NCBI RefSeq assembly: GCF_024723255.1
Contig: NZ_JANIAC010000001.1
Coordinates: 1,565,548-1,629,547 of the forward strand
Length of the DNA: 64,000 nt
Direction: 5' to 3'
Source: Aestuariibaculum sp. M13
GTDB taxonomy: Bacteria; Bacteroidota; Bacteroidia; Flavobacteriales; Flavobacteriaceae
A program made the translations under genes and the position numbers. Each line of letters begins with the position of its first letter. Position 1 is the first letter of the stretch. The notes under the pieces were generated by a model, which saw nothing but the letters and a program-made list of their open reading frames with translations, did no database searches and was not told where the DNA came from. Shown here in pieces: positions 52,789 to 61,345 of this stretch.

Positions 52789-53852
52789 TTCGCTGTGTTG
52801 TTAGTTTGTATGTCATTTCGGATTAAACAATAATAATCTGAAACAAATATTTTAGCCATAGATGTATTTTCAAAAGCCCAATAAAATAATGCCCACATTC
52901 TTCTCATTGATTTATCTAATCCAATGGATTCAGCGTGAGTTATTTTAAGTTGACAAACATCCCAAGCATCTTCTCTAGTAATTGCGTGACCGTGATTGTT
53001 CCATTCAGAATGATTTGCTAATAATTTAGCAATGTCTTTAGAACGTTTACGTTTTTCCTCATCAGTTACTGTATTTCCGTTGCTACTGTGTTTTGTCCAA
53101 GTTTTAAATTTGTAGTTGTAAAGATAATCTTCAACTAACTTTTCTGAGTATTTTGTACCACTAATTGCATAACCAATCTCTTTTGGGTCAATATTTTTTA
53201 ACAAAGTCAAATCTGTCCAATTTGGATTAGTTCCAGCTTTTATTGCTTTGTCTCCACGTTCTTTTATTTCTTCAACTAAATTTAAAATTGATTGAGCAGG
53301 GACAAATTGTCCATCAGGTTTTCGAATTTGTGGGTCAATAGGTCCGATGTTTGCAGAATGAGTCATTATAATTTCGTCACCTGAAAGTGCAAATATAGTT
53401 CCAGCTGACATAGCCATATTTAATAAAATAAAATTTACTCGTTCAAATCTGGGTCTTAATTTAGATACAAATTTCACTACTTGGTTTGATAAACCACCGG
53501 GTGAAACCAAGATGACATCTAGTTCTTTTGTGTTTGTGGGTAAAGTATTTATTAATTCCGTAAAAGGTAAGTCATCTTGATAATCAATAGAAACGGAAAC
53601 TTTAGTTTGTTTAACTACATTTGCTACATAACATACAACTTCATTTCCTCTAACGGCTTTAATTTCAGCTATACTTCTGCGAATCTCATCTAAAATATTG
53701 ACATTAGTGAATCTGTGAGAAAGTAAGCTTTCAAATTCACGTCCGTCAATCATTTTGTCCAGTACGGACTGTTTTGCGACCGGGTTTACAATTATTTGTT
53801 TTTGATTTGGGATGAAGTTTTTTTGTCCGCGATTTCTTCCACCTTTACTCAT
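52785..53852 (-). CDS. SDH_sah family serine protease-like protein (ClpP/SppA class)
   Basis: 355 residues. The ClpP-fold signature is ILVSPGG, then FILLNMAMSAGTIFALSGDEI with the catalytic Ser149 in MSAGT, and ANIGPIDPQI. This is the SDH_sah (serine dehydrogenase proteinase) group, related to signal-peptide peptidase SppA. The N-terminus is basic and disordered (SKGGRNRGQKNFIPNQKQ), with no signal peptide or clear membrane helix, so it is probably cytosolic or peripheral. Its substrate is unknown. It lies behind the attC-like site (53905-54038). Confidence 0.82.
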   Translation of the reverse strand: MSKGGRNRGQKNFIPNQKQIIVNPVAKQSVLDKMIDGREFESLLSHRFTNVNILDEIRRSIAEIKAVRGNEVVCYVANVVKQTKVSVSIDYQDDLPFTELINTLPTNTKELDVILVSPGGLSNQVVKFVSKLRPRFERVNFILLNMAMSAGTIFALSGDEIIMTHSANIGPIDPQIRKPDGQFVPAQSILNLVEEIKERGDKAIKAGTNPNWTDLTLLKNIDPKEIGYAISGTKYSEKLVEDYLYNYKFKTWTKHSSNGNTVTDEEKRKRSKDIAKLLANHSEWNNHGHAITREDAWDVCQLKITHAESIGLDKSMRRMWALFYWAFENTSMAKIFVSDYYCLIRNDIQTNNTAK

Positions 53853-53904
53853 ACACCTTATTTAATTTATGCAAATTTACTATTATTTATATTTTCCCAA
53901 TTAC

Positions 53905-54038
53905 GCCCAACTGTTGGGCTATGATTTCGGCGTGGAATCGTCCGCAGGACTATTCCGCGTAAGAAATCAGTTTAAATATTATGGTTTACTTTTGGTTTTT
54001 GCACTGTTGCCACGCTGAATTATAGCCGTTGTTAGGGC
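53905..54038 (-). repeat. Integron attC-like folded site
   Basis: The outer core sites are GCCCAAC (53905-53911) and GTTAGGGC (54031-54038). An internal arm GGCTATGATTTCGGCGTGG (from 53917) pairs imperfectly with CCACGCTGAATTATAGCC (54010-54027), and a central hairpin GGAATCGTCC/GGACTATTCC is at 53934-53955. On the minus strand the site begins at the stop codon of the 406-aa gene, as attC sites do in cassettes. No integron integrase gene is present. Confidence 0.6.
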
Positions 54039-55252
54039 AAGTTTATTTTATTAATTACTTCCTTTAGGATACTGAATTGTTCCTTGTGGTCTATAAGGCT
54101 TTTATCTTTGTCACTACTCACAGATATATTAAATTCTTGCTCTGAAATATGATCGAATAACTTATCAATATCAAGATTTTTCTCCTCTTTGGTTAATTTA
54201 TATAGTTCAAGAATTTTTAATTTTTCTTGATATATTCTGTAAAAATATTTATAATCTGAAATTATTTTCCTGTATTGTTTTAATAAAAACCAAGATATAC
54301 TTTCAATAAATATTAATATTGTGAGAGGTCTAATCCCTTTAATCAAGAACGAAGTGTAGTCATTCTTTTTGAAGTCATAATCTGGCAAGTTTATATAGAA
54401 AAAAATAACAGCTGTAAATGACATTAATATTCCAGAAATCAACATAAAGTTTGCTCTATTTTTTGTTTCTGTTGTTAATTTTTCAATATTGTCAATATTC
54501 AATTTCATAAAACTTTCAAGTTCATCCTTGATGATAAGTTTATTAACTTTTGCTTGAAGTTTTTTTAATTCAGAAGATTCTATTGAGTCATTTTTATCTT
54601 TTTTAAGGTTTTCTTCTAATTCCTTTTTTTCGTTATTGATTTTTTCTTTTTCTTCAGAGCTGACAGTTAAGTCATTGTTTGTTTTAATGAATATTAAAGG
54701 AAGTATATAAAGTATCAAATTAATTATTATCCAGCTTATTAGAATTATTAAAAACTTGTTTAATCTAAATTCCTTATTGATTGTCTTGTTAATATTGATA
54801 TAATCTGAATATTTTAATTGTTCAATAAATTCTTTTTTGTTTTTAACTCTTTTTTTTATTTCATTTAATTTAAATTCATCAATAGTCAATAAATATTTTA
54901 TAGAACTATATTTAAATATAAATGATGTGGGGATATCTTCAATTGTAGAAATGTCAATCTGATGTTCTTTTGAGTTGTCAATTTTTTCATAGTTCATCAA
55001 CTGATAATCAAAAGGCAGTGGTGATATACTATCAGACTGCTTAAAATTTGATTCAAATTCAGAAATAATTTCCTCTCTGAATTTTAACTGTTGTTTAAAT
55101 TCTAAAGAAGAAAGAGAAGGAGTGTTTTTATCAATATATTGTGGTACTGAGCCAATTTTTTCTGAATAATCCGCGAATAAAAGAATTATAAAAATGACTA
55201 AAATTATATTGATAAGGTAACGTATGATTTTAAACCAATCGTATTCGTTCAT
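54032..55252 (-). CDS. Hypothetical membrane protein with coiled coil, 406 aa
   Basis: One N-terminal helix (IIRYLINIILVIFIILLFA, about 8-26) precedes an extracytoplasmic-looking stretch (about 27-165). A second helix follows (FLIILISWIIINLILYILPLIF, about 170-192), then a charged coiled coil (about 198-250, EEKEKINNEKKELEENLKKD). Two more helices (about 268-287 and 302-320) and a helical tail end it. No family is recognised. The gene is very AT-rich. It is enclosed by inverted GTTGTTAGGGCAA-type ends (55271-55283 upstream and 54028-54040 at its stop), like an integron cassette. Confidence 0.7.
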   Translation of the reverse strand: MNEYDWFKIIRYLINIILVIFIILLFADYSEKIGSVPQYIDKNTPSLSSLEFKQQLKFREEIISEFESNFKQSDSISPLPFDYQLMNYEKIDNSKEHQIDISTIEDIPTSFIFKYSSIKYLLTIDEFKLNEIKKRVKNKKEFIEQLKYSDYININKTINKEFRLNKFLIILISWIIINLILYILPLIFIKTNNDLTVSSEEKEKINNEKKELEENLKKDKNDSIESSELKKLQAKVNKLIIKDELESFMKLNIDNIEKLTTETKNRANFMLISGILMSFTAVIFFYINLPDYDFKKNDYTSFLIKGIRPLTILIFIESISWFLLKQYRKIISDYKYFYRIYQEKLKILELYKLTKEEKNLDIDKLFDHISEQEFNISVSSDKDKSLIDHKEQFSILKEVINKINLP

Positions 55253-55270
55253 TTATATTTGTTTTAATTT

Positions 55271-55304
55271 GCCCTAACAACTGGATAGGCGCAATTACGT
55301 CTAT
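55271..55304 (-). repeat. Half attC-like sequence upstream of the 406-aa gene
   Basis: GCCCTAACAACTGG at 55271-55284 continues into ATAGGCGCAATTACGTC. On the minus strand it ends in GTTGTTAGGGC, matching the core at the far end of the 406-aa gene in inverted orientation. The pairing left arm is not found further right, so the site is probably truncated by the element boundary. The rest of the gap 55305-55630 shows no gene. Confidence 0.5.
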
Positions 55305-55633
55305 CTATATTATATTTATTTGGATAAATATAAATATTATTCTTACAAACATATAGTGGAAATCGAAATATTAAATAAATTAATTCAAGTAGTTTAGCTT
55401 TTAGTTAAAGAAATATTTTTACCACATTACTAATACCGGTATTTGGCCAATTTATTTTTGGTATATGTTAAAAAGACTATTACTGTTTGGGAAAGAGTAA
55501 GCATAAAGGGGTAAACTGTTGTTTAATGTGCTTTTTTTATGCTTTGTTGTAAAATGAATTTTTAATTAATATTTGTTCTTGATGGTTAAATTGAACCTGT
55601 TTTTGTGTTACTAGTTTGTTGCTATATAAATTG

Positions 55634-55669
55634 AAAACCCTTGTAAATCAAATGATTAACAAGGGTTTT
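55634..55669 (-). terminator. Terminator downstream of tRNA-Leu (element-borne)
   Basis: AAAACCCTTGT (55634-55644) pairs with ACAAGGGTTTT (55659-55669). Read on the minus strand it follows the tRNA 3' end by 3 bases. It resembles in position and sequence the palindrome beside the left repeat (35557-35586). Confidence 0.75.
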
Positions 55670-55671
55670 AT

Positions 55672-55688
55672 GTACTCAAGGTGGGAAT
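55672..55688. repeat. Right attachment-site repeat within tRNA-Leu
   Basis: GTACTCAAGGTGGGAAT, the second copy of the 17-bp repeat, covers the acceptor-stem 3' half and part of the T arm of tRNA-Leu. Insertion here restores a complete tRNA gene. Confidence 0.85.
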
Positions 55689-55752
55689 CGAACCCACACT
55701 CCGAAGAATCGGATTTTGAATCCGACGCGTCTACCAATTCCGCCACTTGAGC
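55673..55752 (-). tRNA. tRNA-Leu (anticodon CAA)
   Basis: On the minus strand the acceptor GCTCAAG pairs with CTTGAGT. The D arm GGCGGAATTGGTAGACGC and the anticodon stem-loop with loop TTCAAAA, anticodon CAA, precede a class II long variable arm around TTCTTCGGA. The T arm is GTGGGTTCGATTCCCAC. The first acceptor pair is G-U. CCA is not encoded. It is the insertion target of the 20-kb element. Confidence 0.95.
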
Positions 55753-55838
55753 GTTTTAGCGAGAGCAAAAATATATAAATTTTTCATAATTATGATAAAA
55801 ATACTGGGTATTATACTTTTTAGGTAAAAATAAATGTC

Positions 55839-55846
55839 TAAATTTG
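55839..55846 (+). promoter_or_regulatory. Minus-7 promoter box of prs
   Basis: TAAATTTG, an exact TAnnTTTG match, is 53 bases before the prs ATG; the leader contains a small hairpin AGCTGCGC/GCGCT around 55863-55880. Confidence 0.55.
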
Positions 55847-55899
55847 CACCTCGTTAAAAAACAAGCTGCGCTTTTGCGCTAAAAAACAACAAGTTAGCT

Positions 55900-56841
55900 A
55901 TGCCGACAATTGTAACTGAAGCCAAAATTTTTGCATGTACCCAAAGCCAGGTACTGGGAGAGAAAATCGCTAAGGCTTTTGGAACCGAATTAGGAAAAGT
56001 AAAAATGTCGACTTACAGTGATGGGGAGTTTCAACCATCATATGAAGAGTCGATTAGAGGTACTCGTATCTTTATTATTGGTTCGACAAATCCAGGACCG
56101 GAAAACTTAATGGAAATGTTGTTAATGATTGATGCCGCTAAGCGTGCATCAGCAAGACACATTACTGCTGTTTTACCATATTATGGATGGGCAAGACAAG
56201 ATAGAAAAGATAAGCCAAGAGTGCCTATTGCTGCAAAACTTGTTGCTAAAACTTTAGAAGCTGCCGGAGCTACCAGAATTATCACCATGGATTTACATGC
56301 TGATCAAATTCAAGGCTTCTTCGAGAAACCAGTTGACCATTTATTTGCTTCAACTATTTTCTTACCGTATTTACAAAGCTTAGGGTTAGATAATTTAACT
56401 ATCGCATCTCCTGATATGGGTGGTTCTAAGCGTGCTTATGCTTATGCAAAAACCTTAGGAAGTGATGTAGTTATTTGTTATAAGCAACGAGCAAAAGCCA
56501 ATGTGATTTCTCACATGGAATTAATTGGTGATGTAACAGGTAAGAATGTGGTATTAGTTGATGATATGGTTGATACCGCAGGAACCTTAACTAAAGCAGC
56601 CGATTTAATGATGGAGCGTGGTGCATTAAGCGTTAGAGCAATATGTACACATGCGTTATTGTCTGGTAATGCTTACGATAATTTAAATAATTCAAATTTA
56701 GAAGAACTTATAGTAACAGACTCTATTCCTGTTAAGCCATTAAGCGATAAGATTAGAGTATTAAGTTGTGCCGATTTATTCGCTGAGGTGATGGAAAAAG
56801 TACACAACAACCAATCTATAGCTTCTAAATTTGTAATGTAA
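55900..56841 (+). CDS. prs: Ribose-phosphate pyrophosphokinase
   Basis: 313 residues, the usual size. TYSDGEFQPSYEESIRG, the ATP-site YYGWARQDRKDKPRVPI, the MDLHADQIQGFF ribose-phosphate region, and the PRPP loop VVLVDDMVDTAGTL are complete. It makes PRPP from ribose 5-phosphate and ATP for nucleotide, His and Trp synthesis. It lies upstream of rplY, an order common in Bacteroidota, with a 60-base gap holding only a weak hairpin, so they are probably co-transcribed. Confidence 0.96.
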   Translation: MPTIVTEAKIFACTQSQVLGEKIAKAFGTELGKVKMSTYSDGEFQPSYEESIRGTRIFIIGSTNPGPENLMEMLLMIDAAKRASARHITAVLPYYGWARQDRKDKPRVPIAAKLVAKTLEAAGATRIITMDLHADQIQGFFEKPVDHLFASTIFLPYLQSLGLDNLTIASPDMGGSKRAYAYAKTLGSDVVICYKQRAKANVISHMELIGDVTGKNVVLVDDMVDTAGTLTKAADLMMERGALSVRAICTHALLSGNAYDNLNNSNLEELIVTDSIPVKPLSDKIRVLSCADLFAEVMEKVHNNQSIASKFVM

Positions 56842-56901
56842 AAAAGACTTGAAAGTACATTAGTACTTCCAATATAAACAAGTAATAATAAATAAATAAT
56901 T

Positions 56902-57507
56902 ATGAAATCAATTACAATCAACGGATCTCAAAGAGAAAGCGTGGGCAAAAAAGCAACTAAAGCCTTACGTAATGCTGGTCAGGTTCCTTGCGTATTATAC
57001 GGAGGAGATAAGCCAGTTCATTTCTCAGCAGAAGAATTAGCTTTCTCAAAACTAGTATACACGCCTAATGCGCATACAGTTGTGATTGCTTTAGAAAATG
57101 GTGAAACTTACAACGCGGTATTACAAGATATCCAATTTCACCCGGTAACCGATGCTATCATGCACATCGACTTCTACCAATTATTCGAAGACAAAGAAAT
57201 TACTATGGAAATTCCTGTAGTATTAATTGGTAACTCTCGTGGTGTTAAAAATGGTGGTGTTTTACGTAAAAACAAACGTAGCTTAAGAGTTAAAGCTCTT
57301 CCAGCTAACTTACCAGATTTTATCGAAGCAGATATCACGCCATTAAGAATTGGTGGTAAATTATACATCACTACTTTAGAAAACGATGCATACAAATTTA
57401 TGCACCCAGATAATACTGTAGTGTGTCAAGTAAGACGTTCTAGAAACTCAGTTGCTGATACTGATGAGGACGAAGAAGAAGAAGTTGAAGCAGCTGCAGC
57501 TGAATAA
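56902..57507 (+). CDS. rplY: 50S ribosomal protein L25/general stress protein Ctc
   Basis: 201 residues, the long Ctc form. The N-terminal L25 domain ([33 protein letters not shown]) binds 5S rRNA, and the C-terminal TL5/Ctc beta domain starts at about 95 ([16 protein letters not shown], then [14 protein letters not shown]). An acidic tail ([14 protein letters not shown]) ends it, typical for Bacteroidota. It ends at the terminator 57531-57558. Confidence 0.95.
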   Translation: MKSITINGSQRESVGKKATKALRNAGQVPCVLYGGDKPVHFSAEELAFSKLVYTPNAHTVVIALENGETYNAVLQDIQFHPVTDAIMHIDFYQLFEDKEITMEIPVVLIGNSRGVKNGGVLRKNKRSLRVKALPANLPDFIEADITPLRIGGKLYITTLENDAYKFMHPDNTVVCQVRRSRNSVADTDEDEEEEVEAAAAE

Positions 57508-57530
57508 GACTAGTCTTAAATTAAATATGA

Positions 57531-57558
57531 AAGCATCCTGTATTCGGGATGCTTTTTT
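57531..57558 (+). terminator. Rho-independent terminator after rplY
   Basis: AAGCATCC (57531-57538) and GGATGCTT (57547-57554) form a perfect stem followed by T residues, closing the prs-rplY unit. Confidence 0.9.
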
Positions 57559-57594
57559 ATTTTTACAAAAGATTACAATTTACGATAACATGTT

Positions 57595-58161
57595 ATGAAG
57601 AAGTACTTAATCGTTGGTTTAGGAAATATAGGAGACAATTATGAACATACCCGTCATAATATTGGGTTTAAAATTTTAGATTATTTCGCTAAAGCGGAAG
57701 ATGTTACTTTTACAACTCAAAAATTAGGGGACGTCGCTGAATATAAATTAAAAGGAAGAACTTTTATTTTGTTGAAGCCAAATACCTATATGAATTTAAG
57801 TGGAAAGGCTGTATTATATTGGTTGACTAAGGAAAAAATTCCTTTAGAAAACTTATTAGTTATTACCGATGATTTAAATCTTCCATTTGGAAGCATTCGA
57901 GTAAAAGCTAAAGGAAGCGATGGTGGGCATAACGGATTAAAAGACATACAAGCTAAACTGAACACTACCAATTATAATCGTTATAGATTCGGAATTAGTG
58001 ATACTTTTAATAAAGGTCAGCAGGTCGATTATGTGCTTGGTGAGTGGACCGACGAAGAAAACGATAAGCTAAAAGAACGTTTGGAAAAATCGGTTGAATT
58101 AATAAAATCCTTTGGGTTAGCAGGATTATCAAATACGATGAATAGTTTTAATGGGAAATAA
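57595..58161 (+). CDS. pth: Peptidyl-tRNA hydrolase
   Basis: 188 residues. VGLGNIGDNYEHTRHNIGF carries the conserved Asn and catalytic His (His20). LLKPNTYMNLSGKAV and DDLNLPFGSIRVKAKGSDGGHNGLKD are family hallmarks. It releases peptides from stalled peptidyl-tRNA in the cytosol. Placement after the Ctc-type L25 gene is widely seen in bacteria. It ends at a strong bidirectional terminator. Confidence 0.96.
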   Translation: MKKYLIVGLGNIGDNYEHTRHNIGFKILDYFAKAEDVTFTTQKLGDVAEYKLKGRTFILLKPNTYMNLSGKAVLYWLTKEKIPLENLLVITDDLNLPFGSIRVKAKGSDGGHNGLKDIQAKLNTTNYNRYRFGISDTFNKGQQVDYVLGEWTDEENDKLKERLEKSVELIKSFGLAGLSNTMNSFNGK

Positions 58162-58191
58162 GGAAAGCAGAACCTAGGTTCTGCTTTCCTT
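58160..58191. terminator. Bidirectional terminator between pth and the secreted protease gene
   Basis: A perfect 32-base palindrome (AAGGAAAGCAGAACCT and its complement) between two converging genes. It touches the pth stop on one side and lies 1 base from the protease stop on the other. Confidence 0.85.
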
Positions 58192-58192
58192 A

Positions 58193-61100
58193 TTATTTAA
58201 TGATAATTTTTTTTGTTGATTTTCGAATTCCATCACTAACCTTTAAAAGGTAAAGACCAGTTTGGACTTGATTTAAATTGATTATCTGTTCAAAGTCACC
58301 AGGGTTTTTATATACGTTTTTAAAAATTAATCTTCCTCCTAAGTCGCAAACATCTACAGATATGTTGCCTTCTAAAGATCCATTCAATTTAATAGTAAAT
58401 GTTCCGTTATTCGGATTAGGGAAAACGTTGAAATTATCAAATCCAAATTGTTCTATGCTTAGTGTAGGAATGATATTTAAGCTGTAATCTTCAACTTCTC
58501 CATCAAAACCATTTTCGCAAAGTATTGGAGAACCTTCACCCGCAAACTTGGTAGATATTCTCATAATGGTATTGCCTAATATGGCATTACTCGGAACTGT
58601 AATAGAAAACGGAGAATTACTTGTAGGACCATTAACAACATTGGTTGCCGACCCTAAGGTATAGGTTTCGCCATCATCATCAAAACTACAATTTTGATTC
58701 CAGTCAATCCAAACAACTGTATTGGTGCTGTAATCACCATCTGTATTTACATTAACCGTTAAGTCAAATGTGTTAGATCGATTAACATCTGTAGAAAGAT
58801 TGGTGTAATCTGAATAGCCCGAGGGTTTTCCATTATTTAGATTATTGATGGTGTTAAAAATAACTCCTGTGGTACTGGTTTCGTAGTTGTCGTTTGCAAT
58901 AGATTTACAAACACCATTGTAAAATGGAAATTCAAATACTTTATCTTTGGTTAGGGAGTTAGAGGTTCCGGTAACAGTGATGGTATAGTCATCATTAGCG
59001 ATGTTGTCTAGGTTGTTAATTGTCATTGTTACAGTGCCATCTGAATCTAAACTTGTTGGAGAAAATGATACCGATGATCCTGCTGGGTTGCCTGTTGCGC
59101 TAAATGTTGTATTGTCTGTATAACCGTTAGCAGTGGCAAAGTTAAAATGAAAAATAGCAGAAGTGCTCTTGCAAGCTATTGGGTCCAGAGTTTCACCTAC
59201 CATAAAGAATTCTGGCTCATTTGATATCGAGAAATCAAAGTCTGAAACATCATAAAAAATATTGTCGGCAGCTTCAATTAATATTCTAGCAGTTGTTGTA
59301 TTGGTTAGGTTGGGTACAGTGTAATTGTATGACCCATTATTCGGTACATTTGAGGCTATAGTTGTATTAAAAGTAAGTCCGCTATCAGTAGATAACTTTA
59401 TATTTACATTTTGACAGTTAATAGTACCATTATTAGTTTCACCGACTTCCCATGTTATTTCTTGTGAAGTTCCCTGAGCCCAGGATATAGGATTGGTAAC
59501 AGTAAATGGAGTAACGTCTTCAACGGTTATTTGCATTGTGTCGTAACTGGACTGTCCAATACTGCCATCACCGGGCGATCTGTCACGTACCGTTAGAGCC
59601 CAGTTTAGCGTTCTGCCTACGTTAGAAACTGTTTCCCAGTCGCTAAAAATATTAGGGTCCGTTTGAGTAATTTTTCCTTCTAAAACACTACTGAAATTAG
59701 GGATATACCGATCACTTGAATTTGAAGGTGGTAATGAGCGATTCATAGAACCCGTAGCTAAATCGGGTCCGAAATTTAAATAGTTTGTTGTGCCGCTATC
59801 TATTTGTTCCCAACAAAAGGTTAAGTTATCTGCTCTATTGGAGTCTGTCGCATTTCCTTTTAAAATATAAGCGGTACCCGCAGGTATAAAATAATCAGGA
59901 CCGGCATCGGCAGTAGGTGGAAGGTTATTAATGTTTTCAGTAGTTTGGCATTTACCAATAATATTATCTAGAATTTGTTTTATACTGTGATAGTGAAAAT
60001 AAGCATCACTGTTATTTTCTACATTGTCTGGACCTACAATTCCAGCATACCCCATAATTGTCGATCCGCTTCCTGGTTCCGAGTTTACTCCAGTACCTTC
60101 AGATTCAAATGCGAAGGTGTGGTTTGCTCCCATTTGGTGACCAATTTCGTGAACAACAAAATCTATATCAAAAGTATCGCCTTCTGGAATTCCGTTAGAG
60201 GGAGAGGTAAAGCCACTGCCTTTATGCATATCGTTTGATGCGGGAGTGTCGTCTTCACAAACACAACCTATGCAACCTGCATTTCCGCCCCCACCAGTAG
60301 CACCAAATAAATGTCCTATATCATAGGCGCTGTTTTCTATTACAGATGTTAAAGTGTTTTGTAGCTGTAAATTCCAGCCTTCTGGCTCACCGGCATAATC
60401 TTCACTTGCCCCTATATTGGCATCGGAATAAGGATCGGTAGTTGCATTGGTATAAATAAGTTGGGGCGCATCAACCAATTCGAAAGTAATAGCCATATCG
60501 GTTTCAAAAATTTCATTAACACGACCAATGGTTGTGTTTATTGCTGCTAAGGCATCGGCAACGGCATTTCCGTTGGCAGAAATGCCATCGTTATGGTAAG
60601 CGGTATATTCAGCAGTGGTAGAAATAGCTATTCTAAATTTTTGAAGGGTTTGATTATTAGCGCCGCCTTCGTCTACGGTTGTTTTTAAAGATGAAGTGCT
60701 TTTTAAAGATAATTTATCGAGGTTCTCAAGTGTTTTACATAGAAATTCATATTTCAAATCATTTTTATCAGCTTTATGGTAAAGAACATACTCGTCTGAG
60801 TTTTTCTCTACCGGCTGCATAAAAATCATTCCTTTGTTCATGGATGTAACCATGGTGTATACACCCTGTGGAGAAATAGACATTCTTAATTTTTTACCGG
60901 AATTAGTCAAGGAATAGCCTACATAGGTTTTTATATCAGGGTATTTATTTGCTAACGATGGAGCAAAAACAGAAGATTCATAAATTTTGAATGTTTCAAT
61001 GGTTCCATTATGTGATGGAATGTCTACTAAGGTTTCCGTTTTTTTAGATTTAGCGTATCTCGATGTTGCTGGACCTATATTCTTTTTAAGAGATGTTATG

Positions 61101-61264
61101 TCTAGTTTAAAAAAATGAACTTTAGATCTATCTAAATGCAGTTTTGATAGTTTTTTAGAATCTTTAACACGTTCTAGTTTTTTCCATGAAGAATTTTGAC
61201 CAAAAGCTGAAAAGATAAATAAAAGCATTGTTATTGATAAAACATAATGTAGTTTTGCTTTCAT
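58193..61264 (-). CDS. Secreted reprolysin-like metalloprotease with T9SS sorting domain
   Basis: 1023 residues. A signal peptide (LSITMLLFIFSAFGQ) and a propeptide of about 180 residues lead to a metzincin domain (about 207-440), with zinc motif HEIGHQMGANH at 372-382 and the Met-turn GSTIMGYAG. Beta-sandwich domains follow, then a GEVTS-type segment (IDWNQNCSFDDDGE, GEVEDYSLNI). The C-terminus is a type A sorting domain (FNVFPNPNNGTFTI ending STKKIIIK), which targets the protein through the type IX secretion system to the cell surface or medium. Proteolysis of external protein is likely. Confidence 0.93.
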   Translation of the reverse strand: MKAKLHYVLSITMLLFIFSAFGQNSSWKKLERVKDSKKLSKLHLDRSKVHFFKLDITSLKKNIGPATSRYAKSKKTETLVDIPSHNGTIETFKIYESSVFAPSLANKYPDIKTYVGYSLTNSGKKLRMSISPQGVYTMVTSMNKGMIFMQPVEKNSDEYVLYHKADKNDLKYEFLCKTLENLDKLSLKSTSSLKTTVDEGGANNQTLQKFRIAISTTAEYTAYHNDGISANGNAVADALAAINTTIGRVNEIFETDMAITFELVDAPQLIYTNATTDPYSDANIGASEDYAGEPEGWNLQLQNTLTSVIENSAYDIGHLFGATGGGGNAGCIGCVCEDDTPASNDMHKGSGFTSPSNGIPEGDTFDIDFVVHEIGHQMGANHTFAFESEGTGVNSEPGSGSTIMGYAGIVGPDNVENNSDAYFHYHSIKQILDNIIGKCQTTENINNLPPTADAGPDYFIPAGTAYILKGNATDSNRADNLTFCWEQIDSGTTNYLNFGPDLATGSMNRSLPPSNSSDRYIPNFSSVLEGKITQTDPNIFSDWETVSNVGRTLNWALTVRDRSPGDGSIGQSSYDTMQITVEDVTPFTVTNPISWAQGTSQEITWEVGETNNGTINCQNVNIKLSTDSGLTFNTTIASNVPNNGSYNYTVPNLTNTTTARILIEAADNIFYDVSDFDFSISNEPEFFMVGETLDPIACKSTSAIFHFNFATANGYTDNTTFSATGNPAGSSVSFSPTSLDSDGTVTMTINNLDNIANDDYTITVTGTSNSLTKDKVFEFPFYNGVCKSIANDNYETSTTGVIFNTINNLNNGKPSGYSDYTNLSTDVNRSNTFDLTVNVNTDGDYSTNTVVWIDWNQNCSFDDDGETYTLGSATNVVNGPTSNSPFSITVPSNAILGNTIMRISTKFAGEGSPILCENGFDGEVEDYSLNIIPTLSIEQFGFDNFNVFPNPNNGTFTIKLNGSLEGNISVDVCDLGGRLIFKNVYKNPGDFEQIINLNQVQTGLYLLKVSDGIRKSTKKIIIK

Positions 61265-61345
61265 AAAACTGATTTAGAACGAGATTATTAAAACGCTAAT
61301 AACAAATCTAACTTTTTTAAATCAAATTAGCAATTAATAGCTTTT

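Larger units (their letters stand above)
35591..55688. mobile_element. tRNA-Leu-integrated genomic element of about 20.1 kb
   Basis: Bounded by the 17-bp direct repeat described at both ends. It holds a tyrosine integrase, excisionase-like and ribbon-helix-helix proteins, DUF3987 and TOPRIM primase-like proteins, repeats, a plus-strand metabolic and membrane cargo operon, and a minus-strand cassette at the right end. The integrase lies at the tRNA-distal end. No relaxase, coupling protein or phage structural gene is present, and the integrase carries a stop codon, so the element looks immobile or dependent on helpers. Host genes (secreted proteins, tRNA-Leu and prs) would be neighbours without it. 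Confidence 0.8.

Noticed and set aside
55305-55630. Possible gene in the gap between the 406-aa gene and tRNA-Leu
   Set aside because: No frame of useful length with a start is present on either strand; the stretch is AT-rich and shows nothing beyond the half attC-like sequence and the tRNA terminator.
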